Shown here piece by piece: positions 7,912-16,769 of a stretch of 64,000 nt of DNA. A program made the translations under genes and the position numbers. This DNA is from Pseudomonadota bacterium. GTDB lineage: Bacteria > Pseudomonadota > Gammaproteobacteria > Steroidobacterales > Steroidobacteraceae. The notes beneath the pieces are model-generated. The model saw only the letters and a list, made by a program, of their open reading frames with translations, was not told the DNA's origin and did not search any database. Each line of letters opens with the position of its first letter. Within the stretch, counting starts at the first letter, position 1. The DNA is taken from NCBI GenBank assembly GCA_003242685.1, contig QGVD01000010.1, forward strand, positions 1 to 64,000, in the 5' to 3' direction.

Positions 7912-7941
7912 AGTATATCGAGCGCGCCGCCGCAGTGTCGC
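7912..7941 (-). promoter_or_regulatory. Predicted sigma-70 promoter of ligK-galD
   Basis: On the minus strand: -10 TATACT (7917-7912), -35 GCGACA (7941-7936), 18-nt spacer. This matches 5/6 and 4/6 positions. It is about 65 nt upstream of the proposed ATT start. Confidence 0.5.
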
Positions 7942-8062
7942 CGTCGCGGGAGCTCCGCGCCGGGCCATCCCGGCCCCCGGGGGCGGGGAAAGGCGGGCCT
8001 CGTCCGGGGTGCAGACGGCCCTCCGGCCCCCGGAAACCGGCCTCAGGGCCTCGATCCAAAGG

Positions 8063-8092
8063 TTTACGCCCCTCGTGGGCATGCCTTAGAAT
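8063..8092 (+). promoter_or_regulatory. Predicted sigma-70 promoter of the rimP-nusA-infB operon
   Basis: -35 TTTACG (8063-8068), -10 TAGAAT (8087-8092), spacer 18. Transcription would start near 8099, giving a 200-nt leader before rimP. The remaining part of the 7848-8304 gene-free stretch (7942-8062) shows nothing I can name. Confidence 0.6.
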
Positions 8093-8172
8093 TCGCGCCC
8101 TCGGTGGGTAGGGCCGCCTGGGCCCGAACCACGAAGGCGGTCCGGAGACGGGTCGCCCAGTGCTTGCACGAG

Positions 8173-8201
8173 AAGCCCCCCGAGGGGCTTTTCGCGTTTT
8201 T
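8173..8201 (+). terminator. Leader terminator/attenuator 1 upstream of rimP
   Basis: Stem AAGCCCC / GGGGCTT with a 4-base loop, followed by TTTCGCGTTTTT. It lies inside the transcribed leader of the rimP operon, downstream of the predicted promoter, so it would act as an attenuator rather than ending an upstream gene. Confidence 0.75.
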
Positions 8202-8258
8202 GGGGACCCCGGTTTGCGTCCCGGACTTCGGCGGCGCAGGGGCGAGGGGCGGCTGGAG

Positions 8259-8285
8259 ATGGGCCTGGGAGGCCCATTTTCGTTT
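8259..8285 (+). terminator. Leader terminator/attenuator 2 upstream of rimP
   Basis: Stem ATGGGCC / GGCCCAT with loop TGGGA, followed by TTTCGTTT, ending only about 20 nt before the rimP ATG. Together with the first hairpin it recalls the tandem terminators of the E. coli metY-rimP-nusA leader, where NusA influences readthrough. A metY tRNA gene is not present here. Confidence 0.65.
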
Positions 8286-8304
8286 GTAGCGGTGGGAACT
8301 TGCG

Positions 8305-8757
8305 ATGACGGCGACCTTGCGAGAGCGGCTCATCGCCCTCATAGAGCCTCTGCTGAATCAGCTGGGCTATGAGCTCGTCGAGCTCGAGCACGTCGCGGGG
8401 CGCAATCACGCGACCGTCCGCGTCTTCATCGACCAGCCTGGCGGCGTCGGCATCGACGACTGCGAGCGCGCGAGCCACGAGGTGTCGGCGCTGCTCGACG
8501 TCGAGGACCCGATCCCGACCTCCTACACGCTCGAAGTCTCCTCGCCGGGATTCAATCGCGTGCTGCGTACGCGGGCGCATTTCGAGCGCTTCGTGGGTTC
8601 CCGGGTGTTCGTCGAGCTCAAGGAGCCGCGCGACGGTCGGCGGCGCTACACCGGCATGCTCACTGGCGTCGAGGATGCGGGGATCGAGCTCGAAGTCGAT
8701 CGCCAGCGGGTCAACGTGCCCTTCGTCGAAATCGGCAAGGCGCGCCTTGCGTCGTGA
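8305..8757 (+). CDS. rimP: Ribosome maturation factor RimP
   Basis: 150 residues. The N-terminal alpha/beta domain contains LGYELVELEHVAG and VRVFID; the motif DDCERASHEVSALLDVEDPIPTSYTLEVSSPG is the family hallmark and runs through its middle. The C-terminal part is an SH3-like barrel (YTGMLTGVEDAGIELEVD). RimP acts in the cytoplasm on 30S subunit assembly. It is the first gene of the conserved operon with nusA, infB, rbfA and truB; its stop is 23 nt before the nusA start. Expression is probably controlled through the two hairpins in the leader. Confidence 0.95.
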   Translation: MTATLRERLIALIEPLLNQLGYELVELEHVAGRNHATVRVFIDQPGGVGIDDCERASHEVSALLDVEDPIPTSYTLEVSSPGFNRVLRTRAHFERFVGSRVFVELKEPRDGRRRYTGMLTGVEDAGIELEVDRQRVNVPFVEIGKARLAS

Positions 8758-8780
8758 GAAGCAGGGCGGAGGTAACTGAA

Positions 8781-10286
8781 GTGAACAAGGAAATTCTGAT
8801 GGTCGTCGACGCCGTCTCCAACGAGAAGGGTGTCGACAAAGAGGTGATCTTCGAGGCTCTCGAGGCCGCGCTCGCGTCCGCTACCCGCAAGAAGTACGGC
8901 GAGGAGTGGGACGTGCGGGTCGCCATCAACCGCAAGACGGGGGACTACGACACCTTCCGCCGCTGGAAAGTCTTCGCCGACGACTCCAATGAGCTCGAGG
9001 TGCCCGAGCGCGAGCTGCGCCTCGAGGACGCGCGTGAGATCGATCCGAATGCGCAGCCCGGCGGCTACGTCGAGCAGCCGATCCAGTCGGTCGCCTTCGG
9101 GCGCATCGCGGCCCAGCAGGCCAAGCAGGTCATCGTGCAGAAGGTGCGCGAAGCCGAGCGCGCCCAGGTCGTCGAGGCCTACAAGGACCGCGTGGGTCAG
9201 CTCGTGAGCGGCGTCGTCAAGCGCGTCGACCGCAACGGCATCACCGTCGACCTCGGCGGAAACGCCGAAGGGTTCGTGCCGCGCAGCGAGATGATTCCCC
9301 GCGAGCAGGTGAAGCCCCAGGACCGCATCAAGGCGCTGCTCAAGGAAGTGAAGAAGGCGAGCGAGCAGACGCGCGGACCGCTGCTCATTCTCTCGCGCAC
9401 GGCGCCGGAGTTCCTGATCGAGCTGTTCAAGCTCGAAGTGCCCGAAGTGGGCCAGGGGCTCATTCAGATTCTCGGCGCTGCGCGCGATCCCGGCGTGCGC
9501 GCGAAGATCGCGGTGAAGAGCCTCGATCCGCGCATCGATCCGGTCGGCGCGTGCGTCGGCATGCGCGGTTCGCGCGTGCAGGCGGTCTCGAACGAGATCG
9601 CCGGCGAGCGCGTCGACATCATCCCCTACGACGAGAACCCGGCGCAGTTCGTGATCAACGCGATGTCGCCCGCGGAAGTGATCTCGATCGTGGTGGACGA
9701 GGACGCGCACAGCATGGACATCGCGGTCGCCGAGGACAAACTGTCCCAGGCGATCGGCCGCGGCGGTCAGAACATCCGGCTCGCGAGCCAGCTCACGGGC
9801 TGGGAACTCAACGTCATGACCGAGTCCGACGCCGAGGCGAAGAGCGAGTCCGAGGCCCGCGAGCTGATCGCCATGTTCATGAAGCAGCTCGACGTGGACG
9901 AGGACGTCGCGACGATCCTGGTGCAGGAGGGCTTCTCCACCATCGAGGAAGTCGCCTACGTCCCGCAGTCGGAGCTCATGGCGATCGAGGAATTCGACGA
10001 GGAGATGGTCAAGGAGCTGCGCAATCGCGCGCGTGACGTGCTGCTCACTCAGGCGATCGCGAGCGAGGAGAGCCTCGAGCAGTCCATGCCTTCCGAGGAT
10101 CTGCTGCTGCTCGAGGGCATGAGCCCCGATCTCGCGCTCGCGCTCGCCCGCCGCGGCGTGCGCACCCGCGAGGACCTCGCCGAGCAGTCCGTCGACGACC
10201 TGGCCGACATCGAAGGGCTCGCCGCGGAAGAGGCGGGCAAGCTGATCATGAAAGCGCGTGCCCACTGGTTCGAAGCGGGCCGCTGA
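8781..10286 (+). CDS. nusA: Transcription termination/antitermination factor NusA
   Basis: 501 residues starting at GTG 8781, chosen because GGAGGT lies 7 nt upstream and the protein then begins MNKEILMVVDAVSNEKGV, as in homologues. Domain order: N-terminal RNA-polymerase-binding domain (about 1-130), S1 domain (about 135-200, VSGVVKRVDRNGITVDLG), two KH domains (about 200-345, with GACVGMRGSRV and AIGRGGQNIR), then two acidic C-terminal helix-hairpin-helix repeats typical of proteobacterial NusA. It binds RNA polymerase and governs pausing, termination and antitermination, and may regulate its own operon through the leader hairpins. Confidence 0.97.
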   Translation: MNKEILMVVDAVSNEKGVDKEVIFEALEAALASATRKKYGEEWDVRVAINRKTGDYDTFRRWKVFADDSNELEVPERELRLEDAREIDPNAQPGGYVEQPIQSVAFGRIAAQQAKQVIVQKVREAERAQVVEAYKDRVGQLVSGVVKRVDRNGITVDLGGNAEGFVPRSEMIPREQVKPQDRIKALLKEVKKASEQTRGPLLILSRTAPEFLIELFKLEVPEVGQGLIQILGAARDPGVRAKIAVKSLDPRIDPVGACVGMRGSRVQAVSNEIAGERVDIIPYDENPAQFVINAMSPAEVISIVVDEDAHSMDIAVAEDKLSQAIGRGGQNIRLASQLTGWELNVMTESDAEAKSESEARELIAMFMKQLDVDEDVATILVQEGFSTIEEVAYVPQSELMAIEEFDEEMVKELRNRARDVLLTQAIASEESLEQSMPSEDLLLLEGMSPDLALALARRGVRTREDLAEQSVDDLADIEGLAAEEAGKLIMKARAHWFEAGR

Positions 10287-10317
10287 AGGAGCTCGGAAGA
10301 GCTCGAGGTTCTAGCTC

Positions 10318-12849
10318 ATGGCCGATGTGACAGTTTCACAATTCGCCGAGGTGCTGAAGGTGCCGGTCGAGCGGCTGCTGGCGCAGCTCGACCAGGCCGG
10401 CATCAAGGTCAAGGGTCCCGACGACCGCATCAGTGACGAGGCAAAGCTCGAGCTGCTCACGCACCTGCGTCGCAGCCACGGCCACGACGCCGACGGCGGA
10501 GCGCCGCGCAAGATCACGCTCAAGCGCAAGACGCAGAGCGAGATCAGGCTGCCGAGCGCACAGGGCCGGGCGCGCACGGTGAACGTGGAGGTGCGCCGCA
10601 AGCGCACCTACATCAAGCGCGACGTGCTCGAGGAGCAGGCTCGCCTGCAGCAGGAGGAGCTCGATCAGAAGCGCCGCGAGGCGGAGGAGGCCGCGCGGCG
10701 TGAGCGTGAGCGTCTCGAGGCCGAGGCGCGCGAGCGCGAGCGCATCGAGGCGGAGAACCGCCGCCGCATCGAAGAGGAGCAGCGCGCGCAGGAAGAGGCG
10801 CGCCGCCTCGCCGAGCAGCAGGCGCGCGAGGAAGCCGAGCGCCGGGAGCGCGAGCAGCGTGAACGCGAGCTGCGCGAGCAGCAGCAGGGTCGTGCGGCCG
10901 AGCCGCCGGCTCCGGCGCCCCGTGCGCGCGAGCCCGCAGAGGAGATCGAGGAGAAGCCGACCCGTTACGGCCGCGAGGAGCTGCACGTCGCCGCCGACGT
11001 CAGCTCGCGCCGCAAGAAGCAGAAGCGCGCGCGCTCGCGCCCGATGCCTTCCGCGGGCGAGACGCGGCACGGCTTCGAGATGCCGACCGCACCCGTCAAG
11101 CGCGAAGTGGCGATCGGCGAGACGATCACCGTGGCGGAGCTCGCCCAGAAGATGGCGGTCAAGGGCACCGAGGTCATCAAGACGCTCATGAACATGGGCG
11201 TGATGGCGACCATCAATCAGCCCATCGATCAGGACACCGCGGTGCTGGTGGTCGAGGAGATGGGCCACATCCCGAAGATGCTGCGCGAGAACGAGCTCGA
11301 AGCCGAGCTGCAGGCCGCTGCGGCCGAGGCGGGCGAGCTCGAGCCGCGTCCGCCCGTCGTGACCGTCATGGGTCACGTCGACCACGGCAAGACGTCGCTC
11401 CTCGACTACATCCGGCGCACGAAGGTCGCCGCGGGCGAGGCTGGCGGCATCACGCAGCACATCGGCGCGTATCACGTCGAGACGCCGCGCGGTGTCGTGA
11501 CGTTCCTCGATACGCCGGGTCACGCCGCATTCACCGCGATGCGTGCGCGCGGCGCGAAAGTGACGGACGTCGTGGTGCTCGTGGTCGCCGCGGACGACGG
11601 CGTGATGCCGCAGACCATCGAGGCCATCCAGCACGCGAAGGCGGCGAACGTGCCGATCGTCGTGGCCGTCAACAAGATCGACAAGAGCGATGCGGATCCC
11701 GAGCGCGTGCGTACCGAGCTCGCCAAGCACGAGGTCATCCCCGAGGAGTGGGGCGGCGAGAACATCTTCGTGAACGTCTCGGCGCGCACGGGCGAGGGCA
11801 TCGATCAGCTCCTCGAGGCGATCCTGCTGCAGGCGGAGATCCTGGAGCTGCGCGCGCCGCGCAGCGGTCCGGCCGCGGGAGTCGTCATCGAGTCGAGCAT
11901 CGAGAAGGGCCGCGGCGCGGTCGCCACGGTGCTCGTCAAGCGCGGCACGCTCCGCCAGGGCGATCCCATTCTCGCCGGCACGGAGTACGGCCGCGTGCGC
12001 GCGATGTTCGACGAGCGGGGCCGCTCGGTGCAGCAGGCGCTGCCCTCGATGCCGGTCCAGGTGCTCGGTCTCTCCGGCGCGCCCAACGCGGGCGACGAGC
12101 TGCTCGTCGTGGAGAGCGAGCGCAAGGCGCGTGAAGTGGCCCTGTACCGTCAGGGCAAGTTCCGCGACGTGAAGCTCGCGCGGCAGGCCGCGCGCGTCGA
12201 GGACGTCTTCTCCCAGATGGAAGCGGAGAAGGCGAGCGTCATCTCGATCCTGCTCAAGGCGGACGTGCAGGGCAGCGTGGAAGCGCTGCGCGATGCGCTC
12301 ACCAAGCTCTCGACGGACGAGGTACAGGTGAAGGTGATCGCGAGCGGCGTCGGCGGCATCACGGCATCCGACGTGCAGCTCGCCGCCGCCTCGAAGGCCC
12401 GCATCATCGGCTTCAACGTGCGCGCGGACGCCGCGGCGCGCGAGGCGCTCAAGGAAACGGGCGTCGACGTGCGCTACTACAGCATCATCTACGAGGCGAT
12501 CGACGACGTTAAGCAGATGATGAGCGGCCTGCTGCAGCCGGAGATCAAGGAGCAGATCATCGGCGTCGCGGAGGTGCGCGAGGTGTTCCGCTCGAGCAAG
12601 TTCGGCGTGGTCGCCGGCTGCCTCGTGACCGAGGGCTACGTGCGGCGGAACAATCCGATCCGCGTGCTGCGCGACAACGTCGTGATCTTCGAGGGCTCCC
12701 TGGAGTCGCTGCGCCGCTTCAAGGACGACGTCAATGAGGTGCGCGCGGGAACCGAGTGCGGTATCGGCGTGAAGAACTACCAGGACGTGCGCGTGGGCGA
12801 TCAGATCGAATGCTTCGCGCGCGTCGAGGTGGCGCGGACCGTGCAGTAG
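10318..12849 (+). CDS. infB: Translation initiation factor IF-2
   Basis: 843 residues. An N-terminal IF2_N-type region (MADVTVSQFAEVLKVPVERLL) is followed by a highly charged Arg/Glu-rich linker (about 95-215) and a second small N-domain. The GTPase domain begins near residue 350 with GHVDHGKTS (G1), DTPGHAAF (G3) and NKIDK (G4). C-terminal domains II-IV bind initiator fMet-tRNA. IF-2 brings the initiator tRNA to the 30S subunit and promotes subunit joining. The long charged linker explains why large spurious frames appear on the opposite strand. Internal starts producing shorter isoforms, as in E. coli, cannot be judged here. Confidence 0.97.
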   Translation: MADVTVSQFAEVLKVPVERLLAQLDQAGIKVKGPDDRISDEAKLELLTHLRRSHGHDADGGAPRKITLKRKTQSEIRLPSAQGRARTVNVEVRRKRTYIKRDVLEEQARLQQEELDQKRREAEEAARRERERLEAEARERERIEAENRRRIEEEQRAQEEARRLAEQQAREEAERREREQRERELREQQQGRAAEPPAPAPRAREPAEEIEEKPTRYGREELHVAADVSSRRKKQKRARSRPMPSAGETRHGFEMPTAPVKREVAIGETITVAELAQKMAVKGTEVIKTLMNMGVMATINQPIDQDTAVLVVEEMGHIPKMLRENELEAELQAAAAEAGELEPRPPVVTVMGHVDHGKTSLLDYIRRTKVAAGEAGGITQHIGAYHVETPRGVVTFLDTPGHAAFTAMRARGAKVTDVVVLVVAADDGVMPQTIEAIQHAKAANVPIVVAVNKIDKSDADPERVRTELAKHEVIPEEWGGENIFVNVSARTGEGIDQLLEAILLQAEILELRAPRSGPAAGVVIESSIEKGRGAVATVLVKRGTLRQGDPILAGTEYGRVRAMFDERGRSVQQALPSMPVQVLGLSGAPNAGDELLVVESERKAREVALYRQGKFRDVKLARQAARVEDVFSQMEAEKASVISILLKADVQGSVEALRDALTKLSTDEVQVKVIASGVGGITASDVQLAAASKARIIGFNVRADAAAREALKETGVDVRYYSIIYEAIDDVKQMMSGLLQPEIKEQIIGVAEVREVFRSSKFGVVAGCLVTEGYVRRNNPIRVLRDNVVIFEGSLESLRRFKDDVNEVRAGTECGIGVKNYQDVRVGDQIECFARVEVARTVQ

Positions 12850-12856
12850 GCTCGCG

Positions 12857-13264
12857 ATGGCTCCATCCGAGGCGAGGCTCCGCAAGCTCGAGGGCGAGCT
12901 GCAGCGGGTGCTGGCTGAGCTGATCTCGCGCGAGGTCAAGGACCCGCGCGTGGGCAACGTGACGATCACGGCCGTGGAGCTCACGGCCGATCTCTCGCTC
13001 GCGCGCGTGTACTTCGTGCCGTTCGCCTCGCAGCATTCGCCCGAAGAGGTGTGCGCGGGGCTCACGCGCGCAGGCGGATTCCTGCGCGGCGAGGTCGGGC
13101 GCCGACTGCGGCTGCGGCAGGCGCCGCGCCTCGAGTTCCGCTTCGACGAATCGCCCGAGCGGGCGGCACGGCTCACGGACCTCATCGAGCGCGCCGTGGC
13201 GCGCGACCGCGAGGCGGGCCTGCGGCGCGACGGCGACGAAACGGACTCTCCCCCGGGTTCCTGA
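12857..13264 (+). CDS. rbfA: 30S ribosome-binding factor A
   Basis: 135 residues, starting 7 nt after the infB stop. Contains the RbfA KH-like core: LQRVLAELISREVKDPRVG, VTITAVELTADLSLARVYF, and LRLRQAPRLEFRFDESPERAARL near the end. RbfA binds the 30S subunit during 16S rRNA maturation and helps cold adaptation in E. coli. The C-terminal 20 residues are charged and poorly conserved. It is co-transcribed with infB and truB (9 nt gap). Confidence 0.96.
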   Translation: MAPSEARLRKLEGELQRVLAELISREVKDPRVGNVTITAVELTADLSLARVYFVPFASQHSPEEVCAGLTRAGGFLRGEVGRRLRLRQAPRLEFRFDESPERAARLTDLIERAVARDREAGLRRDGDETDSPPGS

Positions 13265-13273
13265 AAGGGGCCC

Positions 13274-14173
13274 ATGCCAAGCGGTCTCCTTCTGCTCGAC
13301 AAGCCCGCCGGGCTGTCGTCGAACGCGGCGCTGCAGCGCGTCCGGCGCGCATGCGGTGCACGCAAGGCCGGTCACGTGGGCAGCCTCGATCCGCTCGCGA
13401 CCGGCATGCTGCCGATCTGCCTCGACGAGGCGACCAAGCTCGCGGGCGAGATCCTGCAGGGCCGCAAGAAGTACCGCTTCACGGTCACGCTCGGTACGCG
13501 AACCGCCACGGGGGACGTAGAAGGAGCGCCCGTCGAAACCGCGCCGGTGCCTGTGCTCGAACGCGAACAGGTCGAGCGCGTGCTGCAGGACTTCCTGGGG
13601 CCGCAGAAGCAGGTCCCGCCGATGTACTCGGCGATCAAGCGGGGCGGGCAGCCGCTGTACCGCCTCGCACGCGAGGGCATCGAGGTCGAGCGGGAGCCGC
13701 GGGACATCGAGGTGTTCGAGCTCGTGCTGACGCGCTTCGAACCTCCGCGTCTCGAGCTCGAGGCGTTATGTTCCAAAGGTACGTACGTGCGCTCGCTGGC
13801 CGAGGACATCGCGCGAGCGCTCGGCACGTGCGGGCACGTTTCGGCGCTCCGCCGGCTGTACGTCGAGCCCTTCGATTCGGAGCCGATGGTGACGCTCGAG
13901 GAGATCGAAGCGGCCTGCAGGATGGGTGCGCCTCTGCCGTTCGTTCCGCTGGAGCGTGCGCTCGGACATCTGCCGCAGGTGGTGCTCGACCATGCCGCGG
14001 CGGATCGTCTGCGGCACGGTCAGCCGGTGGCGGCCGGCATCGGGCGCGCCGCCCGGGTGAGGCTGTACGACGAGTCTGGGTGCTTCCTCGGGCTCGGCGA
14101 GGCCGAGCCTTCGGGGCGCGTGCTGCCGCGCAGGCTCTTCGTCACGCCGCTCCCGTCGGGCCGGCCGAGCTGA
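13274..14173 (+). CDS. truB: tRNA pseudouridine-55 synthase
   Basis: 299 residues. The TruB/Cbf5 motif I KPAGLSSN and the catalytic loop GSLDPLATGMLP are clear; D39 is the catalytic aspartate. KQVPPMYSAIKRGGQPLYRLAREG and GTYVRSLAEDI are other family motifs. A C-terminal PUA-like domain (about 245-299) binds tRNA. The enzyme isomerises U55 in the T-loop of tRNAs. Codons are typical of the operon. It ends before a separate rpsO promoter. Confidence 0.96.
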   Translation: MPSGLLLLDKPAGLSSNAALQRVRRACGARKAGHVGSLDPLATGMLPICLDEATKLAGEILQGRKKYRFTVTLGTRTATGDVEGAPVETAPVPVLEREQVERVLQDFLGPQKQVPPMYSAIKRGGQPLYRLAREGIEVEREPRDIEVFELVLTRFEPPRLELEALCSKGTYVRSLAEDIARALGTCGHVSALRRLYVEPFDSEPMVTLEEIEAACRMGAPLPFVPLERALGHLPQVVLDHAAADRLRHGQPVAAGIGRAARVRLYDESGCFLGLGEAEPSGRVLPRRLFVTPLPSGRPS

Positions 14174-14195
14174 AGGATGGAGCTTCCGCATTAAC

Positions 14196-14225
14196 TTGTG
14201 GCGGCGCTCGCCCAGCGAGTAGAAT
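14196..14225 (+). promoter_or_regulatory. Predicted promoter of rpsO-pnp
   Basis: -35 TTGTGG (14196-14201), 18-nt spacer, -10 TAGAAT (14220-14225), about 45 nt before the rpsO ATG. A separate promoter here matches the E. coli arrangement, where rpsO has its own promoter downstream of truB. Confidence 0.6.
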
Positions 14226-14271
14226 GCCGCGCTTTTCAAGGGCACAGTCAGGTTTGCAGGACCACTTCGCA

Positions 14272-14541
14272 ATGGCTTTAACGAGCGAGAAAAAGGGCGG
14301 AATCGTCGCGCAGTTCCGCCGCAGCCCGAAGGACACCGGATCTCCCGAGGTGCAGATTGCGCTCCTTTCGGAACGGATCAACAGCCTCGGCGCGCACTTC
14401 AGTGCTCACAAGCGCGATCACTCTTCGCGGCGCGGGCTCGTGAAGCTCGTCAATCAGCGCCGCAAGCTCCTCGACTACCTGAAGGCCACCCAACCGCAAA
14501 AGTACCAGGAGCTCGTCGAGCGTCTGGGGCTTCGCCGTTGA
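14272..14541 (+). CDS. rpsO: 30S ribosomal protein S15
   Basis: 89 residues, exactly the E. coli length. Conserved S15 segments: DTGSPEVQIALLSERI, HFSAHKRDHSSRRGL and LVNQRRKLLDYLK. The frame is open far upstream but the ATG at 14272 gives the standard N terminus MALTSEKK. S15 is a primary 16S rRNA binder in the platform of the small subunit. In E. coli S15 represses its own mRNA through a pseudoknot; nothing here decides whether this is conserved. pnp follows after a hairpin. Confidence 0.97.
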   Translation: MALTSEKKGGIVAQFRRSPKDTGSPEVQIALLSERINSLGAHFSAHKRDHSSRRGLVKLVNQRRKLLDYLKATQPQKYQELVERLGLRR

Positions 14542-14548
14542 TCGTAGG

Positions 14549-14580
14549 GGGCCGCGCCGTCACCGGAAGACGCGCGGCCC
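14549..14580 (+). terminator. Stem-loop between rpsO and pnp
   Basis: GGGCCGCGC pairs with GCGCGGCCC (9 bp, extendable by 3 bp beyond a bulge). No good U-tract follows (TTCGCGC). In E. coli the same gap holds a leaky terminator and an RNase III site that controls pnp; this hairpin could do either. Confidence 0.5.
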
Positions 14581-14617
14581 TTCGCGCATCGGACCACCTA
14601 CATCGAGGATTGCTAGC

Positions 14618-16717
14618 GTGAGCGCTTTCAGCAAGTCGTTTTCCTATGGAGCGCACACGGTCACGATCGAGACGGGCGAGCTCGCCCGCCAGGCGGACGG
14701 CGCCGTCCGCGTGGCGATGGGCGATACCGTCGTGCTCGTCACCGTATGTGCCCGGCCGGAGGCCGTCGAAGGCCGCGATTTCTTCCCACTGACGGTCAAC
14801 TACGTCGAGAAGACGTACGCCGCGGGACGCATCCCCGGCGGCTTCTTCAAGCGTGAAGGGCGACCCACCGAGAAGGAGACGCTCACCTCGCGTCTCATCG
14901 ACCGCCCGATCCGGCCGCTCTTCCCGGACGGCTTCTACAACGAGGTGCAGGTCATCGCGACCGTGCTGTCGGTCGATCCGGAGATCGATCCGGACGTGCC
15001 CGCGATGCTCGGCGCCTCGGCGGCACTCATGCTCTCGGGCATCCCGTTCAACGGTCCGATCGGCGCCGCCCGCGTCGGCTGGATCAACAATCAGTACGTT
15101 CTCAACCCGACGGCGAAGGAGCTCTCCAGCTCGCTGCTCGATCTGGTCGTCGCCGGCACCGAGCAGGCGGTGCTGATGGTCGAGTCGGAGGCGAAGGAGC
15201 TTCCCGAGGACGTGATGCTGGGCGCCGTGGTCTTCGGTCACGAGCAGATGCAGGTGGCGATCCGCGCGATCAAGGAGCTCACCGCCGAGGCCGGAAAGCC
15301 GCGCTGGAACTGGCAGCCGCCGCCCGACAACGCGGAGCTCGCCTCCGCGGTCGCGATGCACGCGCAGGCCGCTCTCGCCGAGGCCTACACGATCACCGAG
15401 AAGCAGCAGCGTCACGCCCGGATCGCCGAGATCAAGGCGCAGACGATCGCGGCGCTCACCGCCGGCGATCCACCGAAGTGGACGGCGGCGCAGGTCGACA
15501 GCCAGCTCTTCAAGCTCGAGAGCAACATCGTCCGCCAGCGCATCCTGAACGGCGAGCCGCGCATCGACGGCCGCGACGCGAAGACCGTCCGTCCGATCAC
15601 GTGCAAGGTCGGCGTGCTGCCGCGCACGCACGGATCGGCGCTGTTCACGCGCGGTGAGACGCAGGCGCTCGTGGTGACGACGCTCGGCACGACGCGCGAC
15701 GCGCAGATCATCGACGGTCTCGAGGGCGAGCGCCGCGAGCCGTTCCTGTTTCACTACAACTTCCCGCCGTTCTCGGTCGGTGAGACCGGCATCCTCGGCT
15801 CGCCGAAGCGCCGCGAGATCGGCCACGGCAACCTGGCGCGCCGCGGCGTGAACGCGGTGATGCCGGACATGACGAAGTTCCCGTACGTCATCCGCGTCGT
15901 CTCCGAGATCCTCGAGTCGAACGGCTCGAGCTCGATGGCGAGCGTATGCGGCGCGAGCCTGTCGCTCATGGATGCCGGCGTTCCGATCAAGGCGCCCGTC
16001 GCGGGCGTCGCCATGGGCCTCGTGCTCGAAGGCAACCGCTACACGGTGCTCACCGACATCCTCGGCGACGAGGATCACCTCGGCGACATGGACTTCAAGG
16101 TCGCCGGCACGAAGGACGGCGTCACGGCGCTGCAGATGGACATCAAGGTCGAGGGCATCACGGCCGAGATCATGCGCGTCGCTCTGGAGCAGGCGCGCGA
16201 GGGCCGGCTGCACATCCTCGAGCAGATGAACAAGGTCATCAGCCAGCCGCGGGCTCAGATGTCCGAATGGGCGCCGTCGATCATCACGCTCAAGATCGAT
16301 CCGGAGAAGATCCGCGACGTCATCGGCAAGGGCGGTGCGGTCATCCGCCAGATCACGGAGGAGACGGGCACGACCATCGACATCGAGAGCGACGGCACCG
16401 TCAAGATCGCCTCGGTGAACGGCGCGGCCGGCCGCGAGGCGCAGCGCCGCATCGAGCTGATTACCGCCGACGTCGAGGTCGGGCGTGTCTACGAGGGCAA
16501 GGTCGTACGGCTGATGGACTTCGGCGCCTTCGTGACGATCCTGCCGGGCCGGGACGGCCTGGTGCACATCTCTCAGATCTCGGACGAGCGCGTCGAGCGG
16601 GTGAGCGACAAGCTCAAGGAAGGCGACATCATCCGCGTGAAGGTGCTCGAGGTCGATCGGCAGGGGCGCATCCGTCTGTCGATGCGCAACATCGACGATC
16701 CGACGCCTGCCGCCTGA
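14618..16717 (+). CDS. pnp: Polynucleotide phosphorylase
   Basis: 699 residues, starting at GTG 14618. Two RNase PH-like halves are separated by an all-helical domain. The second half has the phosphorolytic active-site region GSALFTRGETQALV, FPPFSVGETG and GDEDHLGDMDFKVAGT. The C terminus carries a KH domain (about 553-610, IRDVIGKGGAVIRQITEETG) and an S1 domain (about 620-690, GKVVRLMDFGAFVTILPGRDGLVHISQ). It degrades RNA 3' to 5' by phosphorolysis and joins the degradosome in many gammaproteobacteria. Confidence 0.97.
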   Translation: MSAFSKSFSYGAHTVTIETGELARQADGAVRVAMGDTVVLVTVCARPEAVEGRDFFPLTVNYVEKTYAAGRIPGGFFKREGRPTEKETLTSRLIDRPIRPLFPDGFYNEVQVIATVLSVDPEIDPDVPAMLGASAALMLSGIPFNGPIGAARVGWINNQYVLNPTAKELSSSLLDLVVAGTEQAVLMVESEAKELPEDVMLGAVVFGHEQMQVAIRAIKELTAEAGKPRWNWQPPPDNAELASAVAMHAQAALAEAYTITEKQQRHARIAEIKAQTIAALTAGDPPKWTAAQVDSQLFKLESNIVRQRILNGEPRIDGRDAKTVRPITCKVGVLPRTHGSALFTRGETQALVVTTLGTTRDAQIIDGLEGERREPFLFHYNFPPFSVGETGILGSPKRREIGHGNLARRGVNAVMPDMTKFPYVIRVVSEILESNGSSSMASVCGASLSLMDAGVPIKAPVAGVAMGLVLEGNRYTVLTDILGDEDHLGDMDFKVAGTKDGVTALQMDIKVEGITAEIMRVALEQAREGRLHILEQMNKVISQPRAQMSEWAPSIITLKIDPEKIRDVIGKGGAVIRQITEETGTTIDIESDGTVKIASVNGAAGREAQRRIELITADVEVGRVYEGKVVRLMDFGAFVTILPGRDGLVHISQISDERVERVSDKLKEGDIIRVKVLEVDRQGRIRLSMRNIDDPTPAA

Positions 16718-16769
16718 ACGACGGCGCGCGCGGCGCTGCCCGTCGCGCGTGCCTCGAGCCGCCAGCGCG

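Noticed and set aside
8099..8172. Possible metY-type tRNA in the rimP leader
   Set aside because: No T-loop GGTTCRANNCC, anticodon stem or CCA end could be found in the leader.
16718..16769. Terminator between pnp and phaR
   Set aside because: The GC-rich inverted repeat has a mismatch and no U-tract; the perfect CCAGCG/CGCTGG stem lies over the phaR stop codon.
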